A DNA stretch of 64,000 nt from Mesorhizobium shangrilense (GTDB lineage: Bacteria > Pseudomonadota > Alphaproteobacteria > Rhizobiales > Rhizobiaceae), in NCBI RefSeq assembly GCF_040537815.1, contig NZ_JBEWSZ010000006.1:62001-126000 (forward strand). The letters are read 5' to 3'. The position numbers and the translations under genes are program-made. Below, piece by piece: positions 55,619 through 64,000 of the stretch. Numbering within the stretch: position 1 is the first letter of the stretch; each line of letters starts with the position of its first letter. Below the pieces are notes generated by a model, which saw nothing but the letters and a program-made list of their open reading frames with translations, did no database searches and had not been told where the DNA came from.

Positions 55619-55672
55619 TGATCTCCCCCCTCGAGGGGGAGATGGCCGCGAAGCGGCCAGAGGGGGTCGGTC
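55619..55672. repeat. Short REP-like element, relative of the 5903-6062 repeat
   Basis: A first palindrome ATCTCCCCC / GGGGGAGAT (five-base spacer) is followed by GGCCGC-GAA-GCGGCC and AGAGGGGGTC. The order, hairpin then GATGxCCG...AGAGGGGG, is the same as in the arms of the larger element. Confidence 0.7.
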
Positions 55673-55846
55673 CGACGGGGCTCGGCCAAGTCTGGCTCTT
55701 CGAAGGAAGAGGAAGCCGCGCTCGACACAAAGCGCCCCCTTCCGGCGTCATAGATGAATCAAATTTGCCGATCCGGCGAAAACTATTCGGTTGCGGTGAG
55801 CCGGAACCGTGCCTACGATTTCGATAAGCGTTAGGGAAAGGGCAGT

Positions 55847-56938
55847 ATGCAGCAACCCGGCCGTGCCGCAGAGATCAAGGCAATCGGGATCGGTAAGAGC
55901 TTCGGCTCCTTCCGTGCGCTGGACAATCTGTCCCTCGATATCGGCCGGGGCGAGTTCCTGACCCTTCTCGGACCTTCCGGTTCGGGCAAGACCACCTTCC
56001 TGATGATCCTGGCCGGCTTCGTCCAGCCGAGCGAAGGCAAGCTTTTCAGCGACGGCACCGACATTACCGACCGTCCCGCCGAGCAGCGCGCCGCCGGCAT
56101 GGTGTTCCAGGGCTATGCGCTGTTCCCGCATATGAGCGTCGAGGCCAACATCGCCTTCCCGCTCAAGGTGCGCAAGAAATCGGCTGCGGACATCAAGCGC
56201 CGCGTCGGCGAGATGATCGAACGCGTCGGGCTGAAGGGCCATGAGAAGAAATTGCCGGCGCAGCTTTCGGGCGGCCAGCAGCAGCGCGTGGCCCTTGCCC
56301 GCGCCCTTGTGTTCGAGCCCGGCGTGCTGTTGCTCGACGAACCGTTCTCCGCTCTGGACAAGAGCCTGCGCGGCCAGATGCAGGCCGAGATGAAACGCTT
56401 GCATGAGGAGACCGGCACCACCTTCGTCTTCGTCACCCACGACCAGAGCGAGGCGCTGGCGCTGTCGTCGCGCGTCGCCATCTTCAACCACGGCAAACTG
56501 CTGCAGGTCGGCGCCCCCGATGAGGTCTACGACCGGCCGGACAACCGCTTCGTCGCCGAGTTCCTGGGCGAGATCAACATGCTGCCGCTGAAGGGGGTGC
56601 GCCCAGCCGACAATGGCTCGACGGGCCTGTGCGAAGATCGCGCGGTCAACATGAGTTGCAAGGCCGAGGCGGTGCGTGGCGACGCGATCCTGGCGATCCG
56701 GCCCGAGTATATGTCGATAGCGGGAGAGGCTGTGGCAGGCGAGAATGGCATTGCCGCGACAGCGATCAACTCGACCTATCTGGGGGCTGCGACCCGGCTC
56801 GACCTGACGACGCGGCAAGGCGCCAAGGTGACGGTGTCGGTGCCCAACGAGGTCGCCGCTTCCGCGCTCAAGAACGGCAATTCCGTCTGGCTGACCTGGC
56901 CGGCGGAGAAAGGTTTCCTCCTCCCGAACGGAGGATAG
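55847..56938 (+). CDS. Spermidine/putrescine-type ABC transporter ATP-binding protein (PotA-like)
   Basis: 363 residues: Walker A GPSGSGKTTFLMIL, Q-loop GMVFQGYALFPHM, signature LSGGQQQRVALARAL, Walker B VLLLDEPFSALD, switch FVTHDQSEALAL, and a C-terminal TOBE domain (ILAIRPEYMSI). First gene of a four-gene importer operon (ATPase, binding protein, two permeases) on the plus strand. Confidence 0.93.
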   Translation: MQQPGRAAEIKAIGIGKSFGSFRALDNLSLDIGRGEFLTLLGPSGSGKTTFLMILAGFVQPSEGKLFSDGTDITDRPAEQRAAGMVFQGYALFPHMSVEANIAFPLKVRKKSAADIKRRVGEMIERVGLKGHEKKLPAQLSGGQQQRVALARALVFEPGVLLLDEPFSALDKSLRGQMQAEMKRLHEETGTTFVFVTHDQSEALALSSRVAIFNHGKLLQVGAPDEVYDRPDNRFVAEFLGEINMLPLKGVRPADNGSTGLCEDRAVNMSCKAEAVRGDAILAIRPEYMSIAGEAVAGENGIAATAINSTYLGAATRLDLTTRQGAKVTVSVPNEVAASALKNGNSVWLTWPAEKGFLLPNGG

Positions 56939-57010
56939 CGGCCCGTGGGGCGAATTCGAAATTCGCACCATCGGTTTAAGATCAACAACAACGAGAAAAG
57001 GGGAACTGAC

Positions 57011-58126
57011 ATGACCAACGACACCAAGAAACACTCCATCGAGAGCCTGTCCGCCAGGGCAGGTCGCGGCGAGATTTCACGCCGGCAATTCGCGCAGTTG
57101 GCGGCGATCGTGCTGGCCGGCACGCCGATGCTGCTGCGCTCGACCGGCGCCTTTGCCGCGGCCAAGGAACTGGTGCTGGTGAACTGGGGTGGAGACGCCA
57201 TCACCGCCTATGACGCCGCCTACGGCCAGGCCTTCACCAAGGACACCGGCATCGTCGTCAAGATGGACGGCTCGGGCCCGACGGAAGGCGCCATCGCCGC
57301 GCAGTTCAAGAGCGGCGCGCCGACCTGGGACCTCGTCGACGTCGACCCGTTCTCGGCCATCACGCTCGGCGCGCAGGGCATGCTCGAGCCGATCGACTAC
57401 AATATCGTCGACAAGAAGAAGATGCGGCCGGGCTTCGGCTGGGACTACGCCGCCTCGACCTATTTCTTCTCCTACGTCATCGCCTATGATTCCGAGAAAT
57501 ACGGCAAGGACGCACCGACCGGCATGGCCGATTTCTTCGACGTGAAGAAATTCCCCGGCAAGCGCTCGCTCTACAAATGGGGCGTGTCGAGCTGGGAGGC
57601 AGCCCTCCTCGCCGACGGCATCGCGCCGGCTTCGCTCTACCCGCTCGATCTCAAGCGCGCCCATGACAAGATCGCCGCCTTCAAGGAAAACGTCGTCTCC
57701 TATTGGGGTGGCGGCGCCGAGAGCCAGAGCGTGCTGCTCAACGGCGAGGCCTCGATGGCCATCGTCTGGTCGACCCGCGCCTCGCTGATCGAGCAGGATT
57801 CCGGCGGCAAGATCAAGTTCATCTGGGACCAGGGCCTGATCTCGCCCGGCGCACTCGCCGTCATCAAGGGCAATCCGGGTGGCAAGGACGCGGCCATGAA
57901 GTTCATCGCCAGCGCCCAGGACCCGGAAAAGCAGCTGGTCATGTTCGACAAGCTCGGCCAGGGCCCGGCCAATCCGGCCGCCGATGCGCTGATCCCCGCC
58001 GACAAGAAGCGGATCAATCCGGTCGACCCCGCCAACATGGCCAAGCAGATCCCGCTCGACATGGACTGGTACGCCAAGAACTACGGGGCGGCGCTCGACG
58101 AATACACCAAGATCATCTCCGCCTGA
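57011..58126 (+). CDS. Extracellular solute-binding protein (PotD/PotF-like)
   Basis: 371 residues with a Tat-type signal (RRQFAQLAAIVLAGTPMLLR) and the binding-protein fold typical of polyamine importers: ELVLVNWGGDAITAYDAAYG, WDLVDVDPFSAITLGAQGM, PGKRSLYKWGVSSWEAALLA and FIWDQGLISPGALAVIKGNP. ATG 57011 has AAGGGGAAC upstream. The ligand is probably a cationic amine or related compound, fitting the nearby amidinohydrolase and amidohydrolase. Confidence 0.92.
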   Translation: MTNDTKKHSIESLSARAGRGEISRRQFAQLAAIVLAGTPMLLRSTGAFAAAKELVLVNWGGDAITAYDAAYGQAFTKDTGIVVKMDGSGPTEGAIAAQFKSGAPTWDLVDVDPFSAITLGAQGMLEPIDYNIVDKKKMRPGFGWDYAASTYFFSYVIAYDSEKYGKDAPTGMADFFDVKKFPGKRSLYKWGVSSWEAALLADGIAPASLYPLDLKRAHDKIAAFKENVVSYWGGGAESQSVLLNGEASMAIVWSTRASLIEQDSGGKIKFIWDQGLISPGALAVIKGNPGGKDAAMKFIASAQDPEKQLVMFDKLGQGPANPAADALIPADKKRINPVDPANMAKQIPLDMDWYAKNYGAALDEYTKIISA

Positions 58127-58137
58127 TCAGGGCCGGG

Positions 58138-58971
58138 ATGCGGTCCTATCTATCAGACAGGATGGGCGCGGCGCTGTTGATGGCGCCGCTGCTCCTGTTC
58201 CTCGTGCTGGCCTATGCCTGGCCGTTCCTCGGTGTCGTCAAATGGAGCTTCACGCTGCCGACGCCTGGGCTCGGCCAGTATGAAGCGCTGCTCACCGACG
58301 ATCTCGTGCAGTCGGTGTTCATCAGGACGCTGCGCATCGCGGCAATCGTCACCATCGTCTCGGTCGCCGCTGCCTACGCCATCACCGTCGTCTGGGTGCG
58401 CGGCACCCCGGCGCAGCGCCTGGTGGCCGAGTTCTGCATTCTCGTTCCCTTCTGGATTTCCGTGCTGACCCGCGCCTTCGGCTGGGTGGCGCTGCTTTCC
58501 AATCGCGGCCTGATCAACACCTGGCTGCAGTCGATCGGCTTCATCTCAGAACCGCTGACCCTGGTACGCAATGAATTCGGCGTTATCGTCGGCATGACGC
58601 ATTTCCTCATTCCCTTCGCCGTCTTTCCGCTGGCATCCGCCATGCGCAGCCTCGACGACCGCGTGCTGCTGGCGGCGCGCGGGCTCGGCTCCAGCCGCAT
58701 GCGCACCTTCTGGTCCGTCTTCGTGCCGATGACCCGCTCCGGCATCATCGGCGCCGCGCTCATCGTCTTCGTCTTTTCGCTCGGCTTCTTCGTCACGCCG
58801 GCGATCCTCGGCGGCGGCCGCAGCGTGATGGTCGCCGAACTGATCTATCTCAGGATCTTCCAGAGCCCTGACTGGGGACTGGGCGCGGCGATCAGCGTCG
58901 TGCTGGTGCTGTTCGTCGGCGCGCTGATGGCACTGCTGTTCCGTTACGTGCAACCAAAGCAGATGGTGTAG
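58138..58971 (+). CDS. ABC transporter permease (PotB-like)
   Basis: 277 residues, six spans (first ALLMAPLLLFLVLAYAWPFL). The EAA loop is LLAARGLGSSRMRTFWSVFV. The ATG at 58138 follows GGGCC about 8 bases after the binding-protein stop. Forms the heterodimeric channel with the next gene. Confidence 0.92.
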   Translation: MRSYLSDRMGAALLMAPLLLFLVLAYAWPFLGVVKWSFTLPTPGLGQYEALLTDDLVQSVFIRTLRIAAIVTIVSVAAAYAITVVWVRGTPAQRLVAEFCILVPFWISVLTRAFGWVALLSNRGLINTWLQSIGFISEPLTLVRNEFGVIVGMTHFLIPFAVFPLASAMRSLDDRVLLAARGLGSSRMRTFWSVFVPMTRSGIIGAALIVFVFSLGFFVTPAILGGGRSVMVAELIYLRIFQSPDWGLGAAISVVLVLFVGALMALLFRYVQPKQMV

Positions 58972-58975
58972 CGCG

Positions 58976-59782
58976 ATGCCGACCTATCGCCCCGGCCCCG
59001 TCTCGCTGATCATCGCCGCCTTGGTCGCGCTGTTCCTCCTGATGCCGCTGCTCGCTGTCGTACCGGTATCGCTGACGCCAAGCCGCATGCTCTCGATGCC
59101 TAATGGCGAACTCTCGCTGCGCCACTACAGGTCGCTGATCGAGGACCCACGCTGGATCGACTCGATCCTGCTCTCGATCCGCATCGGCGTCGTCAGCAGC
59201 GCTTTGTCCACCGTGCTGGCGCTGTGCTTCAGCCTGGGCGTCTGGATGTTCCAGCCGCGCTTCACAGCGGCCCTTGTCGGCTTCGTGCTGCTGCCCATGG
59301 TGGTGCCGCCAGTGGTCTCGGCGATCACGCTCTACTTCCTGCTGACCTCGATCTCCGGCTTCAGCTCGTTCTTCGGCTATGACACCTGGCTTGGCGTCGC
59401 CATGGCGCATTCGGTGATGACGGTGCCCTTCGCCACGGTGCTGATGCTGGTGTCGCTCAGCCAGCTCGACCGCCGCATCGACCTTGCCGCGCGCGGCCTC
59501 GGCGCCACCGTATGGGAGCGCGCCACCCGCATCATCATGCCCAACATCAAGTTCGGCATCATCACCGCCGCCCTGCTGTCCTTCGTCTTGTCCTGGGAAG
59601 AAATCGGCGTCACGCTGTTCATCACCTCGGTCAACGCCATCACCCTGCCCCGGCTGATGTGGATGGGACTGCGCGACAACATCGACCCGGCGATCGCAGC
59701 ACTTTCGGTGATCCTGATCATCATCACCGTGCTGGTACTGGCAGTGCGCAGCTTCGTGGTCCGGCTGCGCACAGGCCACTGA
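58976..59782 (+). CDS. ABC transporter permease (PotC-like)
   Basis: 268 residues, six spans (LIIAALVALFLLMPLLAVVP). EAA loop LAARGLGATVWERATRIIMP. It begins 4 bases after the first permease stop and ends the operon. The segment ERATRIIMPNIKFGIITAAL is standard for the PotC partner. Confidence 0.93.
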   Translation: MPTYRPGPVSLIIAALVALFLLMPLLAVVPVSLTPSRMLSMPNGELSLRHYRSLIEDPRWIDSILLSIRIGVVSSALSTVLALCFSLGVWMFQPRFTAALVGFVLLPMVVPPVVSAITLYFLLTSISGFSSFFGYDTWLGVAMAHSVMTVPFATVLMLVSLSQLDRRIDLAARGLGATVWERATRIIMPNIKFGIITAALLSFVLSWEEIGVTLFITSVNAITLPRLMWMGLRDNIDPAIAALSVILIIITVLVLAVRSFVVRLRTGH

Positions 59783-59848
59783 GGCGCCTCTGCCTTGTCC
59801 CAGCCGGCGGCCGCCACCCGACAATGCAAGGACTGAGGCGGCGTACTT

Positions 59849-60202
59849 TCAGGCCGCTTCCGGGCGCCGCTGGCCTTCAATGCCATCCTGTTCGGGCTGC
59901 CGTTCGCGACCGTTCACGAGCAAGCCGTTCAGTATGGTGAGGAGCTTGCGTGCCGCCGCGGACTTGCAGGAATAATAGATCATCTGCCGATCGCGGCGTG
60001 TTTCGACAAGATCGGAGCTCCGCAACTTGGCAAGATGCTGCGACAGGGCTGACTGGCTCAGCTGAATTTTTTCGGCAAGCGCGCCTACCGACAGTTCGCC
60101 CTCGGTCAGATAGATCATGATCAATAGCCGCTTCTCGTTTCCCATCAAGGCCAGAAAAGCTGCGGTAGATTCTACGTTTGCGGTGAGTGTGTTCGTAACC
60201 AT
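59849..60202 (-). CDS. ArsR family transcriptional regulator
   Basis: 117 residues: a winged helix with LMGNEKRLLIMIYLTEGELS, VGALAEKIQLSQSALSQHLA and LVETRRDRQMIYYSCKSAAA. No Cys metal box (CVC) is present, so it belongs to a branch that senses redox, sulfur or organic signals rather than arsenic or zinc. No target is adjacent; it converges with the importer operon, and 323 bases without a gene separate it from dctA. Confidence 0.9.
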   Translation of the reverse strand: MVTNTLTANVESTAAFLALMGNEKRLLIMIYLTEGELSVGALAEKIQLSQSALSQHLAKLRSSDLVETRRDRQMIYYSCKSAAARKLLTILNGLLVNGRERQPEQDGIEGQRRPEAA

Positions 60203-60487
60203 CTATTTCCCCATGTTTTCGGGCTCATCCGAACGCCATGGGGGCAATGGCATCGGACTTCCAGAGCAGGCCCAGGACGCGCAGGCAACTCGGGTCCTGG
60301 CGCGAAGACAGACTATCCCTTGCGCTTCCGAGCCCGGAGCCGGTTGCTGCAAGCCGGGCCAGCGCGGATCTCGAATTCCGCGCCACCCGGGCCATAGTTT
60401 ACCTGCGAAGCGCTATCTCCACAGAACTATAACGTACATTGCTAATATGCTGCGTGCAAGATGTGCTCTCTTGCGGCACCCCTGCCA

Positions 60488-60519
60488 GGACAGGAGCCGG
60501 AGACAACCGGCTCCTGTCC
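60488..60519 (-). terminator. Hairpin after dctA
   Basis: GGACAGGAGCCGG pairs perfectly with CCGGCTCCTGTCC around a six-base loop, seven bases past the dctA stop. There is no U-run, but the 13-bp stem is strong. The remaining gap to the ArsR gene (60203-60487) holds nothing I can identify. Confidence 0.75.
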
Positions 60520-60525
60520 GAACAA

Positions 60526-61854
60526 TCAGGCGGGTTGAAGTCCAACCGGCAGGTCAGCTTCTTCCGGCAAGGCGCCGGCGAGCGCCGCCGCGAACTTCGA
60601 CTGGTCGAGCTCGCCTTCCCAGCGCGCCACCACCACCGTCGCGACGGCATTGCCGACGAGGTTGGTGAGCGCCCGGCATTCCGACATGAAGCGGTCGATG
60701 CCCAGGATCAGCGCCAGGCCGGCAACCGGCACCGTGGGCACGACAGACAGCGTCGCCGCCAGCGTGATGAAGCCGGCGCCGGTGATGCCAGCCGCACCCT
60801 TGGAGCTCAGCATCGCCACCAGAAGCAGCAGGATCTGGTCGCCATAGGTGAGCGGCGTATCGGTCGCCTGCGCGATGAACAGTGCGGCCAGCGTCATGTA
60901 GATGTTGGTGCCGTCGAGGTTGAAGGAATAGCCGGTGGGAATGACCAGCCCGACCACCGAGCGGTTGCAGCCGGCGCGCTCCATCTTGGCCATCAGGCCG
61001 GGAAGTGCCGCTTCCGAGGACGAAGTGCCGAGCACCAGCAGCAGTTCTTCCTTGATGTAGCGCAGCAGCGCCAGGATCGAGAAGCCGTTGTAGCGGGCGA
61101 CCGATCCGAGCACCACCAGCACGAACAGCAAGGCGGTGAGGTAGAAGGTGCCGATCAGCATGGCGAGGTTGGCAACGGAGCCGATGCCGTATTTGCCGAT
61201 GGTGAAGGCCATGGCGCCGAAGGCGCCGATGGGGGCGGCCTTCATCAGGATGGCGACGAGGCGGAAGATCGGCGCGGTCAGCGCCTGCAGGAAGTCGACG
61301 ACGGGCTTGCCGCGATCGCCGACCAGCGCCAGCGCTATGCCGAACAGCACCGAGAAGAACAGCACCTGTAGGATATCGCCCTGGGCGAAGGCGCTGGTGA
61401 TGGTGTCGGGAATGATGTTCATCAGGAACCCGACGATGGTCGAGTCATGCGCCTTCTCGGCATAGGAGGCCACGGACTTGGCGTCGAGCGTGGCGGGATT
61501 GATGTGCATGCCGGCGCCCGGCTGCACGATGTTCGAGACGACCAGGCCGACGACGAGCGCCAGGGTCGAGAACACCAGGAAGTAGATCATCGCCTTGCCG
61601 GCGACACGGCCGACCTTCTGCAGGTCGGAAACACCGGCAATGCCGGTTGCCACGGTCAGGAAGATGACCGGCGCGATGACCATCTTCACCAGCTTGATGA
61701 AGGCGTCGCCGAGCGGCTTCATGGACGCGCCTATGTCGGGATAGTAGTGGCCGAGCAGGATGCCGGCGGCGATCGCCGTCAGGACCTGGACATAGAGATG
61801 CCGGTAGAAGGGTACCTTGCCGCGCGCTTCGGCGGCAGCGAATGCTGTCTGCAT
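60526..61854 (-). CDS. dctA: C4-dicarboxylate transport protein (succinate/malate/fumarate:H+ symporter)
   Basis: 442 residues. The DAACS fold is clear: [40 protein letters not shown], the serine-rich hairpin [40 protein letters not shown] and [23 protein letters not shown] 61854 has GGAGG five bases upstream. It takes up dicarboxylates at the inner membrane and is essential for nitrogen-fixing bacteroids in rhizobia. Driven by the sigma-54 promoter at 61944-61959. Confidence 0.96.
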   Translation of the reverse strand: MQTAFAAAEARGKVPFYRHLYVQVLTAIAAGILLGHYYPDIGASMKPLGDAFIKLVKMVIAPVIFLTVATGIAGVSDLQKVGRVAGKAMIYFLVFSTLALVVGLVVSNIVQPGAGMHINPATLDAKSVASYAEKAHDSTIVGFLMNIIPDTITSAFAQGDILQVLFFSVLFGIALALVGDRGKPVVDFLQALTAPIFRLVAILMKAAPIGAFGAMAFTIGKYGIGSVANLAMLIGTFYLTALLFVLVVLGSVARYNGFSILALLRYIKEELLLVLGTSSSEAALPGLMAKMERAGCNRSVVGLVIPTGYSFNLDGTNIYMTLAALFIAQATDTPLTYGDQILLLLVAMLSSKGAAGITGAGFITLAATLSVVPTVPVAGLALILGIDRFMSECRALTNLVGNAVATVVVARWEGELDQSKFAAALAGALPEEADLPVGLQPA

Positions 61855-61943
61855 GATGTCCTCCATCGCGCCCCGATCGAGAAGCTCGACCTCCCGGGGC
61901 AATTGCATTGACCTCCAACAGCCGGAGCTGCTGGATAGGCATC

Positions 61944-61959
61944 TGCAAACGCCGTGCCA
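61944..61959 (-). promoter_or_regulatory. Sigma-54 (RpoN) promoter of dctA
   Basis: On the minus strand the sequence is TGGCACGGCGTTTGCA, a complete match to the consensus TGGCAC-N5-TTGCA, about 90 bases upstream of the dctA start. This is the classical promoter of rhizobial dctA and needs activation by phosphorylated DctD. Confidence 0.93.
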
Positions 61960-62034
61960 GACGTGCATGCTCAGCCTATCCATCTGATTTCATTGGAAAC
62001 TGAGTAGTCATATGGCAGCTCTCAGCCACCAACA

Positions 62035-62083
62035 GTGCGGATATCCGCATGCTTGATTTGCGCTTTGTGCGAAATCATGCACA
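62035..62083. promoter_or_regulatory. Two candidate DctD-binding sites (UAS)
   Basis: AGTGCGGATATCCGCATG-type palindrome at 62035-62050 (core TGCGGATATCCGCA exact) and TGTGCGAAATCATGCACA at 62066-62083 (TGTGC...GCACA) lie 80-125 bases upstream of the sigma-54 promoter. Tandem inverted repeats of this kind bind DctD upstream of dctA in Rhizobium leguminosarum and Sinorhizobium meliloti. They are close to or inside the 5' end of the dctB reading frame. Confidence 0.75.
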
Positions 62084-62091
62084 GATGGGTG

Positions 62092-63951
62092 ATGTTGCAA
62101 CGTTCAGCCATTGCTTCGTTGTCGACGCCCGAGCAACTCGGCGCGCGGGCGCGCCGTGCATGGCTGCTGTGCGCGGCGATCGCGCTGCTGGTCGTGGCGG
62201 CGGCACTGTATGGGGCCGGACGCTATGCCCGCACGGCCGCGATCGAAGCACTGGCAACGCAGGGCCGCACTGACGCCAATCTGAAAGTCGCGTTGTTGCG
62301 TGCCGTGCTGGAGAGCCCGCGCGCCCTGCCCTTGCTGCTGTCCGAGGACCAGCAGGTGCGCGATGCGCTGACCCAGAAAAGCAGCGCTTCGATCGACGTG
62401 CTGAACCGCAAGCTGGAGGGGCTTGTGTCCGGCACCAAGGCGTCGGTGCTCTATGTCATCGGCACCGACGGACTGGCCATCGCCTCCAGCAATTGGCGCG
62501 AGCCGATCAGCTTCGTCGGCACCGACTACACGTTCCGCGCCTATTTCACCCGGGCGATGCAAGCTGGCACGGCCGAGTATTTCGCGCTCGGCAATGTCAG
62601 CAAGCGCCCCGGCCTCTACATTTCCCGCCGTGTCGGCGGTGCCGATGCGCCGCTCGGGGTCGTCGTCGTCAAGGCCGAATTCGACCAGCTCGAAGCCGAC
62701 TGGCACGAGGCCAACCGGCCCGCCTATGTCAGCGACGAGCATGGCGTCGTCCTGATCACCAGCATCCCGTCCTGGCGCTTCATGACGGTGGCGCCGCTCA
62801 CCGGACCAGACCTCGCCAGCGTTCGCGACAGCCAGCAATTCGGCGACGCGCCGCTGATGCCGCTGCCGATCACCCGTCCACAGGCGTTGAGCCCAGACGT
62901 TTCGATCGTCCATGCCATCACGCCCGGCGGCAGCGATGGCGAGTATCTGCGCCTTTCCACACCGGTTCCCACGACCGCCTGGCGCCTCGACTATCTCGTT
63001 CCAACCGAGGGACCAGTTGCCGCCGCGATCCGCGAAATGCGGCTTCTGGCGCTGGGCGTCATCATCCCGCTGATCGGCCTTGCTGCGTATCTCTTGTGGC
63101 GCCGGCAGTCGGCATTGATGCTGATCGCAGCCGAACAGGCGGCGCGCACCGAGCTTGAGCGCCGCGTCAGTGAGCGAACCGAGGATCTGAGCCGCGCGCG
63201 CGACCGCCTGCAGGCCGAAATCGTCGATCACCGCACCACGGAAGCAAAACTCCAGGGTGTGCAGCAGGAGCTGGTCCAGGCGAACCGGCTCGCGATCCTC
63301 GGCCAGGTCGCCGCCGGTGTCGCGCATGAGATCAACCAGCCGGTCGCCACCATCCGCGCCTATGCCGACAATGCGCGTGTCTTCCTCGAGCGCAAGCAGA
63401 CCGCGCCCGTCGAGGAAAACCTCGGCGCCATCGCTTCGCTGACGGAGCGTATCGGCGGTATCACCGACGAATTGAAGGCCTTTGCCCGCAAGGGACGAAC
63501 CGCGGCCGAGCCGGTGGAATTGCGCGGCGTCATCGAGGGCACCCTGGTGCTGTTGCGAAGCCGCTTTGCCGGCCAACTCGACGCGCTCGCCATCGACCTG
63601 CCGCCACCGGCCCTGATGGTCATGGGAAACCGGGTGCGGCTCGAGCAGGTGCTGATCAATCTGTTCCAGAACGCACTGGAGGCGCTCGAGGGCCGTAACG
63701 ACGCCAGGGTAGACGTTTCCGTGGAAGAGACCGCAACTGGGGTAACAGTCAGCGTGTCGGACAATGGTCCGGGCATTCCCGTCGAAATCCTGCGCTCGCT
63801 GTTCACCCCCTTCAACACGTCGAAGGAAAAAGGCCTCGGTCTCGGCCTCGTCATCTCGAAGGACATCGTCGCCGACTATGGCGGCCGCATCGAGGTTGCC
63901 AGCGACGACAGCGGCACAAGCTTCACGATCTTTCTCTGCAAGGCAGCATGA
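62092..63951 (+). CDS. dctB: C4-dicarboxylate sensor histidine kinase DctB
   Basis: About 619 residues: two membrane spans (WLLCAAIALLVVAAALYGAG, then LLALGVIIPLIGLAAYLLWR) around a periplasmic double-PAS-like sensing domain (TDYTFRAYFTRAMQAGTAEY), a coiled linker, the phosphoacceptor GVAHEINQPVATIRAYADNA and an ATPase domain (INLFQNALEALEG, DNGPGIP, KGLGLGLVISKDIV). ATG 62092 is chosen because the upstream codons overlap the DctD sites. Divergent from dctA. Confidence 0.92.
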   Translation: MLQRSAIASLSTPEQLGARARRAWLLCAAIALLVVAAALYGAGRYARTAAIEALATQGRTDANLKVALLRAVLESPRALPLLLSEDQQVRDALTQKSSASIDVLNRKLEGLVSGTKASVLYVIGTDGLAIASSNWREPISFVGTDYTFRAYFTRAMQAGTAEYFALGNVSKRPGLYISRRVGGADAPLGVVVVKAEFDQLEADWHEANRPAYVSDEHGVVLITSIPSWRFMTVAPLTGPDLASVRDSQQFGDAPLMPLPITRPQALSPDVSIVHAITPGGSDGEYLRLSTPVPTTAWRLDYLVPTEGPVAAAIREMRLLALGVIIPLIGLAAYLLWRRQSALMLIAAEQAARTELERRVSERTEDLSRARDRLQAEIVDHRTTEAKLQGVQQELVQANRLAILGQVAAGVAHEINQPVATIRAYADNARVFLERKQTAPVEENLGAIASLTERIGGITDELKAFARKGRTAAEPVELRGVIEGTLVLLRSRFAGQLDALAIDLPPPALMVMGNRVRLEQVLINLFQNALEALEGRNDARVDVSVEETATGVTVSVSDNGPGIPVEILRSLFTPFNTSKEKGLGLGLVISKDIVADYGGRIEVASDDSGTSFTIFLCKAA

Positions 63952-64000
63952 TGAACCAGGACGCAGCACCCGTCATCCTGATTGACGACGACCGCGACCT
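63948..64000 (+). CDS. dctD: C4-dicarboxylate response regulator DctD (5' end only)
   Basis: Only 17 codons lie in the window: MMNQDAAPVILIDDDRDL, with the acidic pocket IDDD of a receiver domain. The start overlaps the dctB stop (ATGATG), as in rhizobial dctBD operons. The rest, including the AAA+ and Fis-type domains needed to activate the sigma-54 promoter, is outside. Confidence 0.85.
   Translation, partial: MMNQDAAPVILIDDDRD

Overview
The window looks like chromosome of a Rhizobiales alphaproteobacterium, most probably Mesorhizobium or a close Phyllobacteriaceae relative. Grounds: uniformly high GC, the gene order rplU-rpmA-GNAT-obgE-proB-proA-nadD-rsfS-rlmH-envC-ctpA-DUF610-rppH, a divergent dctA / dctB-dctD locus with a sigma-54 promoter, DUF982 and DUF1236 proteins, and rhizobial-type intergenic palindromic repeats. 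The genus is an inference from gene content; no 16S or similar marker is present.

Layout. 0-4.2 kb: partial DHDPS-family aldolase/deaminase divergent from a GntR regulator with clear palindromic operators; a decayed second copy of the GntR gene and of its secreted neighbour; an HxlR regulator divergent from an NTF2-like + SDR pair. 4.2-10.4 kb: mmsA with a divergent LysR gene, a 160-bp inverted-repeat element, an amber-interrupted secreted protein gene, and a coupled pair of lipoproteins resembling phospholipase A2 and phospholipase D. 10.4-14.3 kb: D-alanine metabolism (dadA, alr) around two Rnk-type genes. 14.4-29.4 kb: conserved housekeeping block on the minus strand (rppH, DUF610, ctpA, envC, rlmH, rsfS, nadD, proA, proB, obgE, GNAT, rpmA, rplU), interrupted by plus-strand mscS and an exo/endonuclease gene and by a minus-strand MFS transporter gene. 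A tRNA-Ser(CGA) follows.

30-37.4 kb is the accessory part: AraC/SDR/NTF2 cassette, a broken FRG-like gene, small rhizobial proteins, a decayed second copy of the 3' end of recQ, an outer-membrane beta-barrel gene, a 32-bp perfect palindrome, a degenerate tRNA-Cys-like sequence, and a 31-codon gene with a RiPP/lasso-leader-like motif and its own terminator. The intact recQ follows at 37.4-39.2 kb.

39.5-64 kb: catabolic and transport operons. A LacI-controlled cluster (ABC importer of the NMT1/SsuA type, M24 peptidase, GATase-like protein, nitrilase-family amidase, M20 deacylase) carries two identical 12-bp operators in its divergent promoter region. A second cluster combines a DDAH-like amidinohydrolase, an M20 amidohydrolase, a LysR regulator and a PotABCD-like importer. 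Between them are an exported creatininase-family protein coupled to a YVTN beta-propeller protein and a DUF1236 protein. The window ends with an ArsR regulator, dctA, dctB and the first codons of dctD, the C4-dicarboxylate uptake system that rhizobia need in nodules.
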